Positions 28,186 through 36,010 of a stretch of 64,000 nt of DNA are shown here, in pieces. The notes beneath the pieces were generated by a model. The model saw nothing but the letters and a program-made list of their open reading frames with translations. It did no database searches and was not told where the DNA came from. Made by a program: the position numbers and the translations under genes. Origin of the DNA: Aestuariibius sp. HNIBRBA575 (GTDB lineage Bacteria; Pseudomonadota; Alphaproteobacteria; Rhodobacterales; Rhodobacteraceae); NCBI RefSeq assembly GCF_040932005.1, contig NZ_CP162414.1, forward strand, positions 3,065,501 through 3,129,500. Reading direction: 5' to 3'. The first letter of the stretch is position 1. Every line of letters begins with the position of its first letter.

Positions 28186-29487
28186 TTAGTTTTCACGAAA
28201 TGCACGATTAAAATACGTCGCCAAGGGGCGCACAAAATAATCAAGCGGCGTGCGGTCCATGGTTCGGATAAATGTTTCGACCGGCATCCCCGGAATGATC
28301 ACGGATCCTTCGGGCAGTCGGTCGGACTCACCGTCATTTAGGATGATTTCCGCGCGATAATAGCTGATCCGGGACACGTCATCCTGAAACGCGTCCGGTG
28401 AAACGGCGATGACTTCGCCATATAGTTCCGGGGTGTGCCGCTGATCAAAGGCCGAAAACCGCAGCGACACGGCCTGACCCACATGGATTTGATCCACGTC
28501 GATTGTGTTGACCTGTGCGGCAATCACCAATGGGCGATCCTGTGGCACCAGATACAGAACCGTGTCGGCAGGGCGCAAAACGGATTGTTCTGCATAGACT
28601 TGCATCCCGTAAACCACCCCCGATACCGGGGCGGTGATGTCCAATCTGTCCAACCGGCGTTGCAATTCGTTGCGGCGTTCCTGCAATTGCAATTCTTCGT
28701 ATTGCAGATCCCGCAGCTGCGAAATCGCTTCTTCGCGGCGGGCCGTTTCAATTTTGATCACTTCGATCTCAATTTGGGTGATTGTGCCTTCAGCTTGTGC
28801 CACAGCGGCGGTCAATTCACCTTGTCGCCCTGCGAGGCTGGCCTGTTCACGTTGCAATCCCAATACCCGCGATGCCTGCGCTAATCCACGATCCAACAAG
28901 GATTGTTGGTCCGACAATTCCTGCGCAATCAAATCGGCCTGCACGTTCAACGCGGCCTGTTGTGCCTGAATTCCGGTGATTTGATCAGCAATTTGAACCA
29001 ATCGACGTTCCAATTGCGCCTTTTCTTGCGCTTCGCCGTCGGCCCGGGCCGCAAAGAGGCGTTCCTGCCCTGCCATCAAATCCGCGACCGAGCTGGCGTC
29101 TTGGTCCAATAGAACCTGCGAAAAATTCAGCATGTCATCGCCGTCGCGTTCCGCACGCAATCGCGCCATACGCGCCAGAATTTCGAACAATTGCCCTTCA
29201 ACGATGGCCAGTTCAGACACCAGACTGTCACCTTCGAGGCGGATCAGAACGTCACCTTTGGCAACCACATCGCCTTCGTCGACGTTGATTTGGGCCACCA
29301 CCCCGCCATCAGGATGCTGGATGATCTGACGGTTACGGTCGACCTCTACTTTGCCAGAGGCAATGATCGCGCCGGAAATTTGCGCGGACACGGCCCAAAC
29401 GCCGAACCCCCCAAGCAAAATCAGCAACGCCAAAACACCAATCGTGACAGGGCGTTTCGCGGACCAGGTTTGTTTTTGACCTTCCAT
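28186..29487 (-). CDS. Type I secretion membrane-fusion protein (HlyD family)
   Basis: The 433-residue protein is anchored by one transmembrane helix near residues 15-37 (VTIGVLALLILLGGFGVWAVSA). It has a lipoyl-like half (GKVEVDRNRQIIQHPDGG), then a long coiled-coil hairpin rich in Gln, Glu and Leu (about residues 95-270), and a C-terminal beta domain (ITAPVSGVVYGMQVY onward). It bridges the inner-membrane ABC exporter to a TolC-like outer-membrane channel. Its start codon overlaps the ABC gene stop by one base (TAATG), so translation is coupled. No tolC homologue lies in the window. Confidence 0.92.
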   Translation of the reverse strand: MEGQKQTWSAKRPVTIGVLALLILLGGFGVWAVSAQISGAIIASGKVEVDRNRQIIQHPDGGVVAQINVDEGDVVAKGDVLIRLEGDSLVSELAIVEGQLFEILARMARLRAERDGDDMLNFSQVLLDQDASSVADLMAGQERLFAARADGEAQEKAQLERRLVQIADQITGIQAQQAALNVQADLIAQELSDQQSLLDRGLAQASRVLGLQREQASLAGRQGELTAAVAQAEGTITQIEIEVIKIETARREEAISQLRDLQYEELQLQERRNELQRRLDRLDITAPVSGVVYGMQVYAEQSVLRPADTVLYLVPQDRPLVIAAQVNTIDVDQIHVGQAVSLRFSAFDQRHTPELYGEVIAVSPDAFQDDVSRISYYRAEIILNDGESDRLPEGSVIIPGMPVETFIRTMDRTPLDYFVRPLATYFNRAFREN

Positions 29488-31232
29488 TATGCGACCCCCC
29501 CTGTGCCGGGTGTTTTTTGAATTTCAGCGTGGTTTTGCACCATTTCCTTTAGGATCTGTTCCTTGGGCCCAAACGCCCGGCGCCCGCCGTTTTCCAACAT
29601 CAGCAACAGGTCACATTCCTGAATGGCAGCAGGGCGATGCGCCATGATCAGGATGCATTTTCCTTCTGCTTTCAACGTCTTGATGGATTTGTTCAACGCC
29701 AATGACCCCTCATTGTCGAGGTTCGAATTGGGTTCATCCAGCACCAGAACCACCGGATCACCATACATGGCCCGCGCCAATCCGATCCGCTGGATTTGCC
29801 CGCCCGACAACCGCCCGCCAAATGCGGATACCCGTGTGTCATACCCGTCGGGCAATTTCAGGATCATGTCATGGGCATCAGCGCGTTGCGCGGCTTTGAT
29901 CACTTCGGCATCATCAGGGGTGAGCGACATACGCGCGATATTGTCCTTGATGGTTCCGTCAAACAACTGCACGCGCTGCGGCAAATACCCAACATGGGAG
30001 CCCAGAATATCCGGTTCGTATTGATCCAGCGCGGCCCCATCCAACCGGATTTTACCCCCAGCGGGTTGCCAGACGCCCGTGATGGCGCGCGCCAGTGTTG
30101 ATTTCCCAGAACCAGAGGTTCCGATCACGCCCACAGCCTGTCCCGGCTCCAGCCGAAAACTAACCACACGCAGCGACGCCTGTTGTTCGCCCGGCGGAAC
30201 AACCGTGACTTGGTTGGCTTCCAGAATGGCTTTGGGTTTGGGCAAATCAGTGCGCGGCACTTCGGGTGGAATGGACGACAACAGGACCGCCAGATTGGCC
30301 ATACCTTCGCGACCGCGCTGCATGATAGGCCATTGGTTGATCAACATTTCCACCGGCGCCAATGCCCGGCCCAGCAAAATCGACCCGGCAATCATCGCGC
30401 CCGGCGTCATTTCGCCCTGCAACACCAGATACGCGCCCAATCCCAGCATCGCGGACTGCAAAAACAGCCGGAATGTTTTGGTCAATGTGGTGAAGGTTCC
30501 AGAAATGTCCCCCGCACTGATGCTGGCATCCAAGGACTTTTCCCGCGCGATCTGCCACCGGTCAAACGTCGCGTTGCGCATCCCCAAGGATTGCACCATT
30601 TCGGATTCGTCACGGACCTGATTGCCAAACAATTCTGCCCGCAATGTGGTTTGGTTCGCCGTTTCCAACGGGCGTCTGCTGGCCCATTGGTTGAAAAACG
30701 CAAAACACACCAACAAAATCGCGCCCACGATCCCCAGCACAAACAGCGACGGGTGAAAAATATAGATGCCGACGAAAAACAGCGGTGCAAAGGGCAAGTC
30801 AAACAACGCCATCAAAGCGGGCGATGTCAGCATGCGTTGCACCCCCTGCAGATCCGACAGACCTGACATGGATTCTTTGACCGCGCGGCCTTCGCTGCTG
30901 GCGCGCATCACCGCGGCAAAAACCCGGCGGTCCATTTTCGCCTGAAACTGTGCCCCGACGCGGCCCATGACGCGGCCACGGACATAATCCAGAATGCCCA
31001 TCATCAAAAACAGGAACGTCACCAGCACAGTCAACGCAATCAACGTTTCGCGCGATTGCGACCCCAAAACCCGGTCATAAACATTCAACATGTAAAGAGG
31101 CCCGGTCAGCATCAGCATGTTCACAAAGAAACTAAACACCGCAACGGCCCAAAATAGGCCACGGCTCTGAGCGCGGGCAGCACGAAGCTCTTCTGTGCCC
31201 ACAGTGGTATCAATCGTATTTTGTTGCGCCAT
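29487..31232 (-). CDS. Type I secretion ABC transporter, permease-ATPase
   Basis: This 581-residue half-transporter has a transmembrane domain of about six helices (SFFVNMLMLTGPLYMLNVYD, FLFLMMGILDYVRGRVMG and others) followed by an ABC ATPase. Walker A is GTSGSGKSTLARAITG, the signature is LSGGQIQRIGLARAM and Walker B is VVLVLDEPNSNLD. There is no N-terminal C39 peptidase or C39-like domain, which places it with PrtD-type exporters of proteases and RTX proteins. No secreted RTX substrate is adjacent, so the cargo is unknown. It diverges from mlaA across 170 bp. Confidence 0.92.
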   Translation of the reverse strand: MAQQNTIDTTVGTEELRAARAQSRGLFWAVAVFSFFVNMLMLTGPLYMLNVYDRVLGSQSRETLIALTVLVTFLFLMMGILDYVRGRVMGRVGAQFQAKMDRRVFAAVMRASSEGRAVKESMSGLSDLQGVQRMLTSPALMALFDLPFAPLFFVGIYIFHPSLFVLGIVGAILLVCFAFFNQWASRRPLETANQTTLRAELFGNQVRDESEMVQSLGMRNATFDRWQIAREKSLDASISAGDISGTFTTLTKTFRLFLQSAMLGLGAYLVLQGEMTPGAMIAGSILLGRALAPVEMLINQWPIMQRGREGMANLAVLLSSIPPEVPRTDLPKPKAILEANQVTVVPPGEQQASLRVVSFRLEPGQAVGVIGTSGSGKSTLARAITGVWQPAGGKIRLDGAALDQYEPDILGSHVGYLPQRVQLFDGTIKDNIARMSLTPDDAEVIKAAQRADAHDMILKLPDGYDTRVSAFGGRLSGGQIQRIGLARAMYGDPVVLVLDEPNSNLDNEGSLALNKSIKTLKAEGKCILIMAHRPAAIQECDLLLMLENGGRRAFGPKEQILKEMVQNHAEIQKTPGTGGVA

Positions 31233-31402
31233 GCGCGTTTTTCCGCCCGCTAAAATTGTTTGCCTAAATATATTGTGGCATGTTGACCTTAAATAGAGTG
31301 TTTCACAATGGCCACGCTAGCGATGCCAAAAACCGTACCCTCTGGTCAACGTTTTTTGCATGCTTATGTGTGTGCTGAAATTTATAGTTCCGGAATCTGC
31401 CC

Positions 31403-32182
31403 TTGTCCGTCTTGTCTTATCTCCGCTCAGGTTATCGCCCTGTAACAATGTCACTGGTTTTGCTGGCAGGCCTTAGTGCCTGCACAGCCCCGCAACCCGG
31501 TGCCGAATTTAATGATCCGTTCGAAGACACGAACCGATCCGTGCATGCGTTCAACAAACAATTGGACACAGCCGTGTTGCGGCCCGCCGGTCAGGCCACC
31601 GCTGCATTGCCTATGGAAATTCGTGAACCTGTTGCGAACTTTGCCGATAACATTTCGCTGCCCGGAATGATCGTAAATGGCGCCCTACAAGGCGATATTG
31701 GCGGCGCCAGCACCAATACGATGCGCCTGTTCGTCAATACAATCGTTGGCATTGGTGGGCTGTTTGATCCCGCAAGTGCGATCGGCCTAGAAGAAGAAAG
31801 CACCGATTTCGGCGAAACCCTGCATGTCTGGGGCGTCCAAGAGGGGGCGTTTATCGAATTGCCCGGCTATGGCCCATCAACCGAACGAGACGCGGCTGGC
31901 AAAATTGTCGATCTGGTGATTGATCCATTGTCACGGTTTGGCCATCCCGATGTATCGACCGCTGCCACGGGTGCCAAAGTGGCCGATCTGGCGATTTCGC
32001 GCGGCGAATTTGGCGACACGATCGACTCTGTTTTATATGACAGCGCCGACAGTTACGCCCAATCACGGCTTCTTTATTTGCAAAATCGCCGGTTTGAGCT
32101 TGGCGATACATCTGTTGATACCCAATTAGAGACTAACGCAATTGATCCCTTTGCGGATCTCGATCTGGATTTGTTCGAATGA
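31403..32182 (+). CDS. mlaA: MlaA (VacJ) outer-membrane lipoprotein
   Basis: The 259-residue protein is the outer-membrane part of the Mla phospholipid retrograde transport system. It has a lipoprotein signal (MSLVLLAGLSAC inside the first 27 residues), then the family core: DPFEDTNRSVHAFNKQLD, NTIVGIGGLFDPAS and GVQEGAFIELPGYGPSTERD. The TTG at 31403 is preferred because it supplies basic residues before the hydrophobic stretch; the internal ATG at 31448 would leave almost no N-region. It overlaps the mlaC start by 4 nt. The MlaFEDB importer genes are not in the window. Confidence 0.9.
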   Translation: MSVLSYLRSGYRPVTMSLVLLAGLSACTAPQPGAEFNDPFEDTNRSVHAFNKQLDTAVLRPAGQATAALPMEIREPVANFADNISLPGMIVNGALQGDIGGASTNTMRLFVNTIVGIGGLFDPASAIGLEEESTDFGETLHVWGVQEGAFIELPGYGPSTERDAAGKIVDLVIDPLSRFGHPDVSTAATGAKVADLAISRGEFGDTIDSVLYDSADSYAQSRLLYLQNRRFELGDTSVDTQLETNAIDPFADLDLDLFE

Positions 32183-32781
32183 CCCACTTGTTATCCCGTC
32201 GCTCATTTTTTGCATCTGCCATCGTCTTTGGCACAGCCGCGCTCGCCCCATTAAAGGCCTTTGCCCTGTCCAATTCTCAGGCGGAAACGCTGGTGGATCG
32301 GGCTGTAAATGACATCAACGCGGTGATCAGTTCGGGCCGATCCGAAGCGTCAATGATCCGCAGTTTCGAAGGTATTTTCCGCGATTACGGCGACACAGCT
32401 TATATCGCCGCCTTTGCGTTGGGCAATGACCGTCGCAGCGCCTCATCCACGCAAATTCGCACCTTTACCGAGGCGTTCAACGGCTATATCGCGCGCAAAT
32501 ATGGCCGCCGGTTCCGTGAATTTGCCGGTGGTCAAATCGTGGTGCAGGGCGCCAGCAATGTCAGCAATTACATTGAGGTCCAAACCCTGACCACATTGCG
32601 CAACAAGGCCCCGTTTCGGGTGGATTTCCACGTATCCGACCGTCCCGGTCATCCGGTGTTTTTCAACATCATCATCGAAGGCGTGAATATGCTGCTGTCC
32701 GAGCGCACCGAAATTGGCGCGATGCTGGACCGTCGCGGGGGCGATATTGACGCGCTGATTTCTGACCTGCGCAATGTCTAA
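32179..32781 (+). CDS. mlaC: MlaC-type periplasmic phospholipid-binding protein
   Basis: The 200-residue exported protein has a signal with twin arginines (MTHLLSRRSFFASAIVFGTA), which could be Tat or Sec. The mature part matches the MlaC/Ttg2D family (IRSFEGIFRDYGDTAYIAAF, FREFAGGQIVVQGASNVS, APFRVDFHVSDRPGHPVFFN). It would carry phospholipid between MlaA and the MCE protein MlaD. It starts within the end of mlaA (ATGA overlap) and its end overlaps the following small gene by 8 nt. Confidence 0.9.
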   Translation: MTHLLSRRSFFASAIVFGTAALAPLKAFALSNSQAETLVDRAVNDINAVISSGRSEASMIRSFEGIFRDYGDTAYIAAFALGNDRRSASSTQIRTFTEAFNGYIARKYGRRFREFAGGQIVVQGASNVSNYIEVQTLTTLRNKAPFRVDFHVSDRPGHPVFFNIIIEGVNMLLSERTEIGAMLDRRGGDIDALISDLRNV

Positions 32782-33175
32782 AGCGGCTCTCCTGCTTGCT
32801 ATTTTGCCCGGCTTGGCGGCGGCGTCCCCGTATGATGGGACCTATCGCCAGTCGGCCAATGCAAATTGTGGGCTGGTTGGGGTTGATGGCGGTGCGATCC
32901 AAATCGACGATGGCATTTTCCATGGGGTGGAATTGCAATGTCGCATGACCCGGCCTGTATCGGTCGTGGACATGCATGCTACCCTTTATACGATGGTCTG
33001 CACCGGCGAAGACGAAAGCTGGACGGAACGCGCCATGGTGATGCGCGCCGCAGGCGAAGACGATAACATCATCATGATCTGGAACGGCTATGCGTTTCAG
33101 TATGACAATTGCGCCAAACCAGAAACACCGCTGACGGATGATCAGCCCGAAGGCGAACAAACCGTCAGCGACTAG
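32774..33175 (+). CDS. Secreted small protein of unknown function after mlaC
   Basis: This 133-residue protein begins with a signal peptide (MSKAALLLAILPGLAAA). The mature part has four cysteines (in NANCGL, ELQCRM, MVCTGE and DNCAKP), which could form two disulfides in the periplasm, and an acidic C-terminus. I do not recognise a family. The 8-nt overlap with mlaC indicates co-translation, so a role near the cell envelope is plausible but unproven. It ends directly beside the stop of the convergent PBP gene with no gap. Confidence 0.7.
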   Translation: MSKAALLLAILPGLAAASPYDGTYRQSANANCGLVGVDGGAIQIDDGIFHGVELQCRMTRPVSVVDMHATLYTMVCTGEDESWTERAMVMRAAGEDDNIIMIWNGYAFQYDNCAKPETPLTDDQPEGEQTVSD

Positions 33176-35344
33176 CTATTGCTGTTCCATCAGCTGGCGC
33201 AACACGTCATTTAGCACATCATCCGCCACAGAATCCGTCGGCGTCACGTTTTCCGGTGGTCGTGGCACGCGCATCGGCAAGGGCCGCGCCGGGACACCTG
33301 ACAACACCCGTTTCATGGTTTCGTGCCAGATTTCGGCGGGCAATCCCCCCCCGGTAACGCCCGTTAGCGGCGTATTGTCATCATAGCCCATCCACACGCC
33401 AACCACGTAATCAGCGGTAAACCCAATAAACCACGCATCCCGCGCTGCCTGTGTTGTCCCGGTTTTCCCGGCAATTTCCCAGCCTTCGATCTGGGCGCGA
33501 TGCCCTGACCCGACCTCGACCACACGATGCATCATCCAGATCAGCTCTTCTGCGGCTTCGCGGCGGATCACCCGTTCACGGATACCGCCACTGGTCCCCA
33601 TCAACGGCGCGTCATCCCCCTGAAGGCGCAGTTCGACCAACCCATAGGGCGCCACGGCGGACCCACCGTTCAGAATGCCCGCATAGGCGCCGCTCATTTC
33701 CAACAGCGTGCTTTCCGACGCGCCCAGCGCCAGTGATGGACCTTCGACCAATGTGGAATCGATGCCAAATTGGTTTGCCACGGTACGCACATTTTCACGC
33801 CCCACCTGTTCGGATAAACGCACCGCGGGAACGTTCAGCGACGACGCCAGTGAATCCACCAATGACACAGGCCCACGGAATTCACGGGTGTAGTTTTTCG
33901 GGCACCATTCGCCCGATCCCGGCACGTTCAGGCAATAGGGTTCGTCCATCACAATGTCATAGGCTGAACTGCCTAATTCCAAGGCCGTGGCATAGACAAA
34001 CGGTTTGAACGACGATCCTGTTTGGCGGGATGCCTGTGTGGCCCGATTGAACGCGCCCGAAACCCGCATGTCACGCCCCCCGACCATGGCGCGCACGGCC
34101 CCATCGGCAGACATAACAACCACGGCGGCCTGTGCTTCTGACCCGGCGCGCACCCGGTTATCAAAGATATAAGTCACCGCCTCTTCGGTGGCGTCCTGAA
34201 TGCGTTGATCCAATGTGGTGCGGATGATCACGTCTTCGGTTGTGTCGCGGGTGAAGAATTCAGGCCCCGTCGACATGACCCAATCGGCAAAATATCCGCC
34301 AACACGCGCCTCTGCGGCTTCTGACAGGACGGGCGGATTGGCGTTGCCCTCGGCCACTTGGGCATCGGTAATAAATCCCTGATCATTCATCAGACGCATC
34401 ACAGTTTGCCCGCGATCCCAGCTTCGCTGCCAATTGTTGGTGGGCGCATATCGTGTTGGCGCCTTTAGCAGACCGGCCAGCATCGCTGATTGTTGAGGAT
34501 TCAGATTGGCGGCGGAAATCCCGAAATAACGCTGCGAAGCGGCTTCGAACCCACGTGATCCGGCCCCCAGAAACGCGCGGTTCAGATAAATGGTCAGGAT
34601 TTCATCCTTGGTATAGGTGACCTCCATCGCCATCGAATAGATCGCTTCGCGCACTTTGCGCCACAGGGTGGTGCGCCGGCAATCGGCCTCATAGGCGGTT
34701 TCGCTATCCCAAGTGTTTGGGTCAAATGGCACGCCCAAACAGATCAATTTGGCCGTTTGTTGGGTCAATGTGGACCCGCCATGCCCCGACAATGGGCTGC
34801 GGCCTTCGGACAGGTTGATGCGCACTGCGGATGCAATACCACGTGGCGATAGGCCGAAATGGCCATAGAACCGTTTGTCTTCGGTGGCGATAACAGCGTT
34901 GCGCAAATGGGGCGACACGGTTTCGGCGGTGATCATTCCACCGAATTGGTCGCCCCGCCATGCAAACACGGCCCCATCGCGATCCAGCATGGTCACAGAC
35001 CCGCGTGCGCGGCCATCCACCAATTCATCCACCGCTGGCAATGTCGACGCGACATAAACAACGGAAACGCCAATTATCAGGGCAAAGACCAGCCCAAACC
35101 GCCAGGAAAACGCCCAGATTAGCCCAAAAAACCAGCTCAGAATACCGCCAAAGAATCCCAAAACGCGCCGAATAGGCCCGCGTGGTTTACGATTTGGCGT
35201 TTTGCGTCGGGCCGGTTTTCGCGTGGCTTTGGCCTTTGACTTGGCCGCAGTCGCGGCTTTTGGCTTGGCCTTGGGTTTTGCCCCGGCCTTTGGATATCGA
35301 CGATCCGCGACCAATGCAGGCCGTTTTTTACCATTTCCACTCAT
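33176..35344 (-). CDS. Class A penicillin-binding protein (transglycosylase/transpeptidase)
   Basis: This 722-residue bifunctional peptidoglycan synthase starts with a basic Lys/Ala/Pro-rich cytoplasmic tail (about residues 15-65) before a transmembrane helix around residues 72-95. The glycosyltransferase 51 domain has the catalytic Glu in VIATEDKRFYGHFG and the GGSTLTQQTAK motif. The transpeptidase domain has SSFKPFVY (SxxK), SSLNVP (SxN) and KTGTTQ (KTG). The start at 35344 is chosen because the upstream 26 codons look non-coding. It diverges from glnK across about 300 bp. Confidence 0.92.
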   Translation of the reverse strand: MSGNGKKRPALVADRRYPKAGAKPKAKPKAATAAKSKAKATRKPARRKTPNRKPRGPIRRVLGFFGGILSWFFGLIWAFSWRFGLVFALIIGVSVVYVASTLPAVDELVDGRARGSVTMLDRDGAVFAWRGDQFGGMITAETVSPHLRNAVIATEDKRFYGHFGLSPRGIASAVRINLSEGRSPLSGHGGSTLTQQTAKLICLGVPFDPNTWDSETAYEADCRRTTLWRKVREAIYSMAMEVTYTKDEILTIYLNRAFLGAGSRGFEAASQRYFGISAANLNPQQSAMLAGLLKAPTRYAPTNNWQRSWDRGQTVMRLMNDQGFITDAQVAEGNANPPVLSEAAEARVGGYFADWVMSTGPEFFTRDTTEDVIIRTTLDQRIQDATEEAVTYIFDNRVRAGSEAQAAVVVMSADGAVRAMVGGRDMRVSGAFNRATQASRQTGSSFKPFVYATALELGSSAYDIVMDEPYCLNVPGSGEWCPKNYTREFRGPVSLVDSLASSLNVPAVRLSEQVGRENVRTVANQFGIDSTLVEGPSLALGASESTLLEMSGAYAGILNGGSAVAPYGLVELRLQGDDAPLMGTSGGIRERVIRREAAEELIWMMHRVVEVGSGHRAQIEGWEIAGKTGTTQAARDAWFIGFTADYVVGVWMGYDDNTPLTGVTGGGLPAEIWHETMKRVLSGVPARPLPMRVPRPPENVTPTDSVADDVLNDVLRQLMEQQ

Positions 35345-35446
35345 GCATTCTGCTCGCGACTGTGACTTCGGCTTTGATGTTGGGCCGGTTCTTTTGCCGT
35401 ATGTTATCTGGTCGATTCTCAAATGTAGAGAGACTTCAAACGTTAA

Positions 35447-35474
35447 TAGGCGATTTCATGGTCGCCTAATTTTT
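35447..35474 (+). terminator. Terminator-like hairpin with no gene in front
   Basis: TAGGCGA (35447-35453) and TCGCCTA (35462-35468) pair around an 8-nt loop and are followed by AATTTTTG. This is the shape of an intrinsic terminator on the plus strand, but the only upstream gene (the PBP) runs the other way. It could end a short untranslated RNA or prevent read-through into glnK. Confidence 0.45.
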
Positions 35475-35510
35475 GTGCAAACAATCTCATTTGTGCAAAA
35501 ATTGTGCGTT
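35472..35510. repeat. Tandem TTTGTGCAAA elements
   Basis: TTTGTGCAAA occurs exactly at 35472-35481 and 35490-35499, 18 bp apart, with a partial third copy ATTGTGCGTT at 35501-35510. Each unit is almost palindromic. An 18-bp repeat distance (under two helical turns) could place bound proteins on nearby faces of the helix. The binding protein is unknown. Confidence 0.5.
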
Positions 35511-35524
35511 ATCCTCAGAATTAA

Positions 35525-35539
35525 GCACTTTGCAGGTGC
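35525..35539. promoter_or_regulatory. Candidate NtrC-binding site upstream of glnK-amtB
   Basis: GCACTTTGCAGGTGC fits the NtrC consensus form GCAC-N6-GGTGC. It lies 108 bp before the glnK start, a normal place for an activator site of a nitrogen-regulated operon. No sigma-54 -24/-12 element with correct GG-N10-GC spacing was found between it and the gene; in Rhodobacter capsulatus NtrC activates the housekeeping polymerase, so that is not disqualifying. Confidence 0.55.
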
Positions 35540-35646
35540 AGCGAAACCTTGTCGATGGCCCCTGACTGCGCCCTTGATGCCCCCAGCGCGGCCATTTCGT
35601 TTGGTCGCAAGGGATCAAACCGCACCAAAACCGCAAGGGGATAGTC

Positions 35647-35985
35647 GTGAAACTCATCATTGCAACAATCAAACCGTTCAAGCTGGAAGAGGTCCGCGAA
35701 GCGCTCACTTCTATTGGTGTGCGCGGCATGATGGTCACCGAAGTCAAAGGCTTTGGGTCACAATCAGGTCACACTGAAATTTATCGTGGCGCCGAATACG
35801 CCGTGAATTTTGTGCCAAAGGTGAAACTGGAAATCGTTGTTCCAGCCGCCATGGCCGACGAAGTGGTTGCCACCATTTCAAAAACCGCCCGGACCGAAAA
35901 AATCGGTGACGGCAAAATCTTTGTTCTGGATGTCGAAAGCGCCCTGCGTGTGCGTACCGGCGAAACCGACGGGGACGCGCTGTAA
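35647..35985 (+). CDS. glnK: Nitrogen regulatory protein P-II (GlnK)
   Basis: The 112-residue PII signal protein has the T-loop GHTEIYRGAEYAVNF with the uridylylation target Tyr51, and the later C-loop motif KTARTEKIGDGKIFV that contacts ATP/2-oxoglutarate. It starts with GTG, preceded by AAGGGG. Placement directly before amtB identifies it as GlnK rather than GlnB: it should bind and close AmtB when nitrogen is plentiful. A probable NtrC site lies upstream. Confidence 0.95.
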   Translation: MKLIIATIKPFKLEEVREALTSIGVRGMMVTEVKGFGSQSGHTEIYRGAEYAVNFVPKVKLEIVVPAAMADEVVATISKTARTEKIGDGKIFVLDVESALRVRTGETDGDAL

Positions 35986-36010
35986 AGCGCGCCAAAAGAG
36001 GGAAACGGAT

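Larger units (their letters stand above)
35345..35646. other. 302-bp divergent regulatory region between the PBP gene and glnK
   Basis: No protein gene is seen. The region contains, in plus-strand order, a terminator-like hairpin (35447-35474), two exact copies plus one partial copy of TTTGTGCAAA (35472-35510), and a candidate NtrC site (35525-35539). About 105 bp then lead to the glnK GTG. Promoters for both divergent genes must be here. Confidence 0.6.

Noticed and set aside
35509..35517. DnaA box / replication origin near glnK
   Set aside because: TTATCCTCA differs from TTATCCACA at one position and stands alone; no cluster, no origin-associated genes.
35540..35646. Sigma-54 promoter before glnK
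   Set aside because: The best GG/GC pair (TGGCCCCTGACTGCGC) has 9 or 11 bases between GG and GC, not 10, so the helical phasing is wrong.
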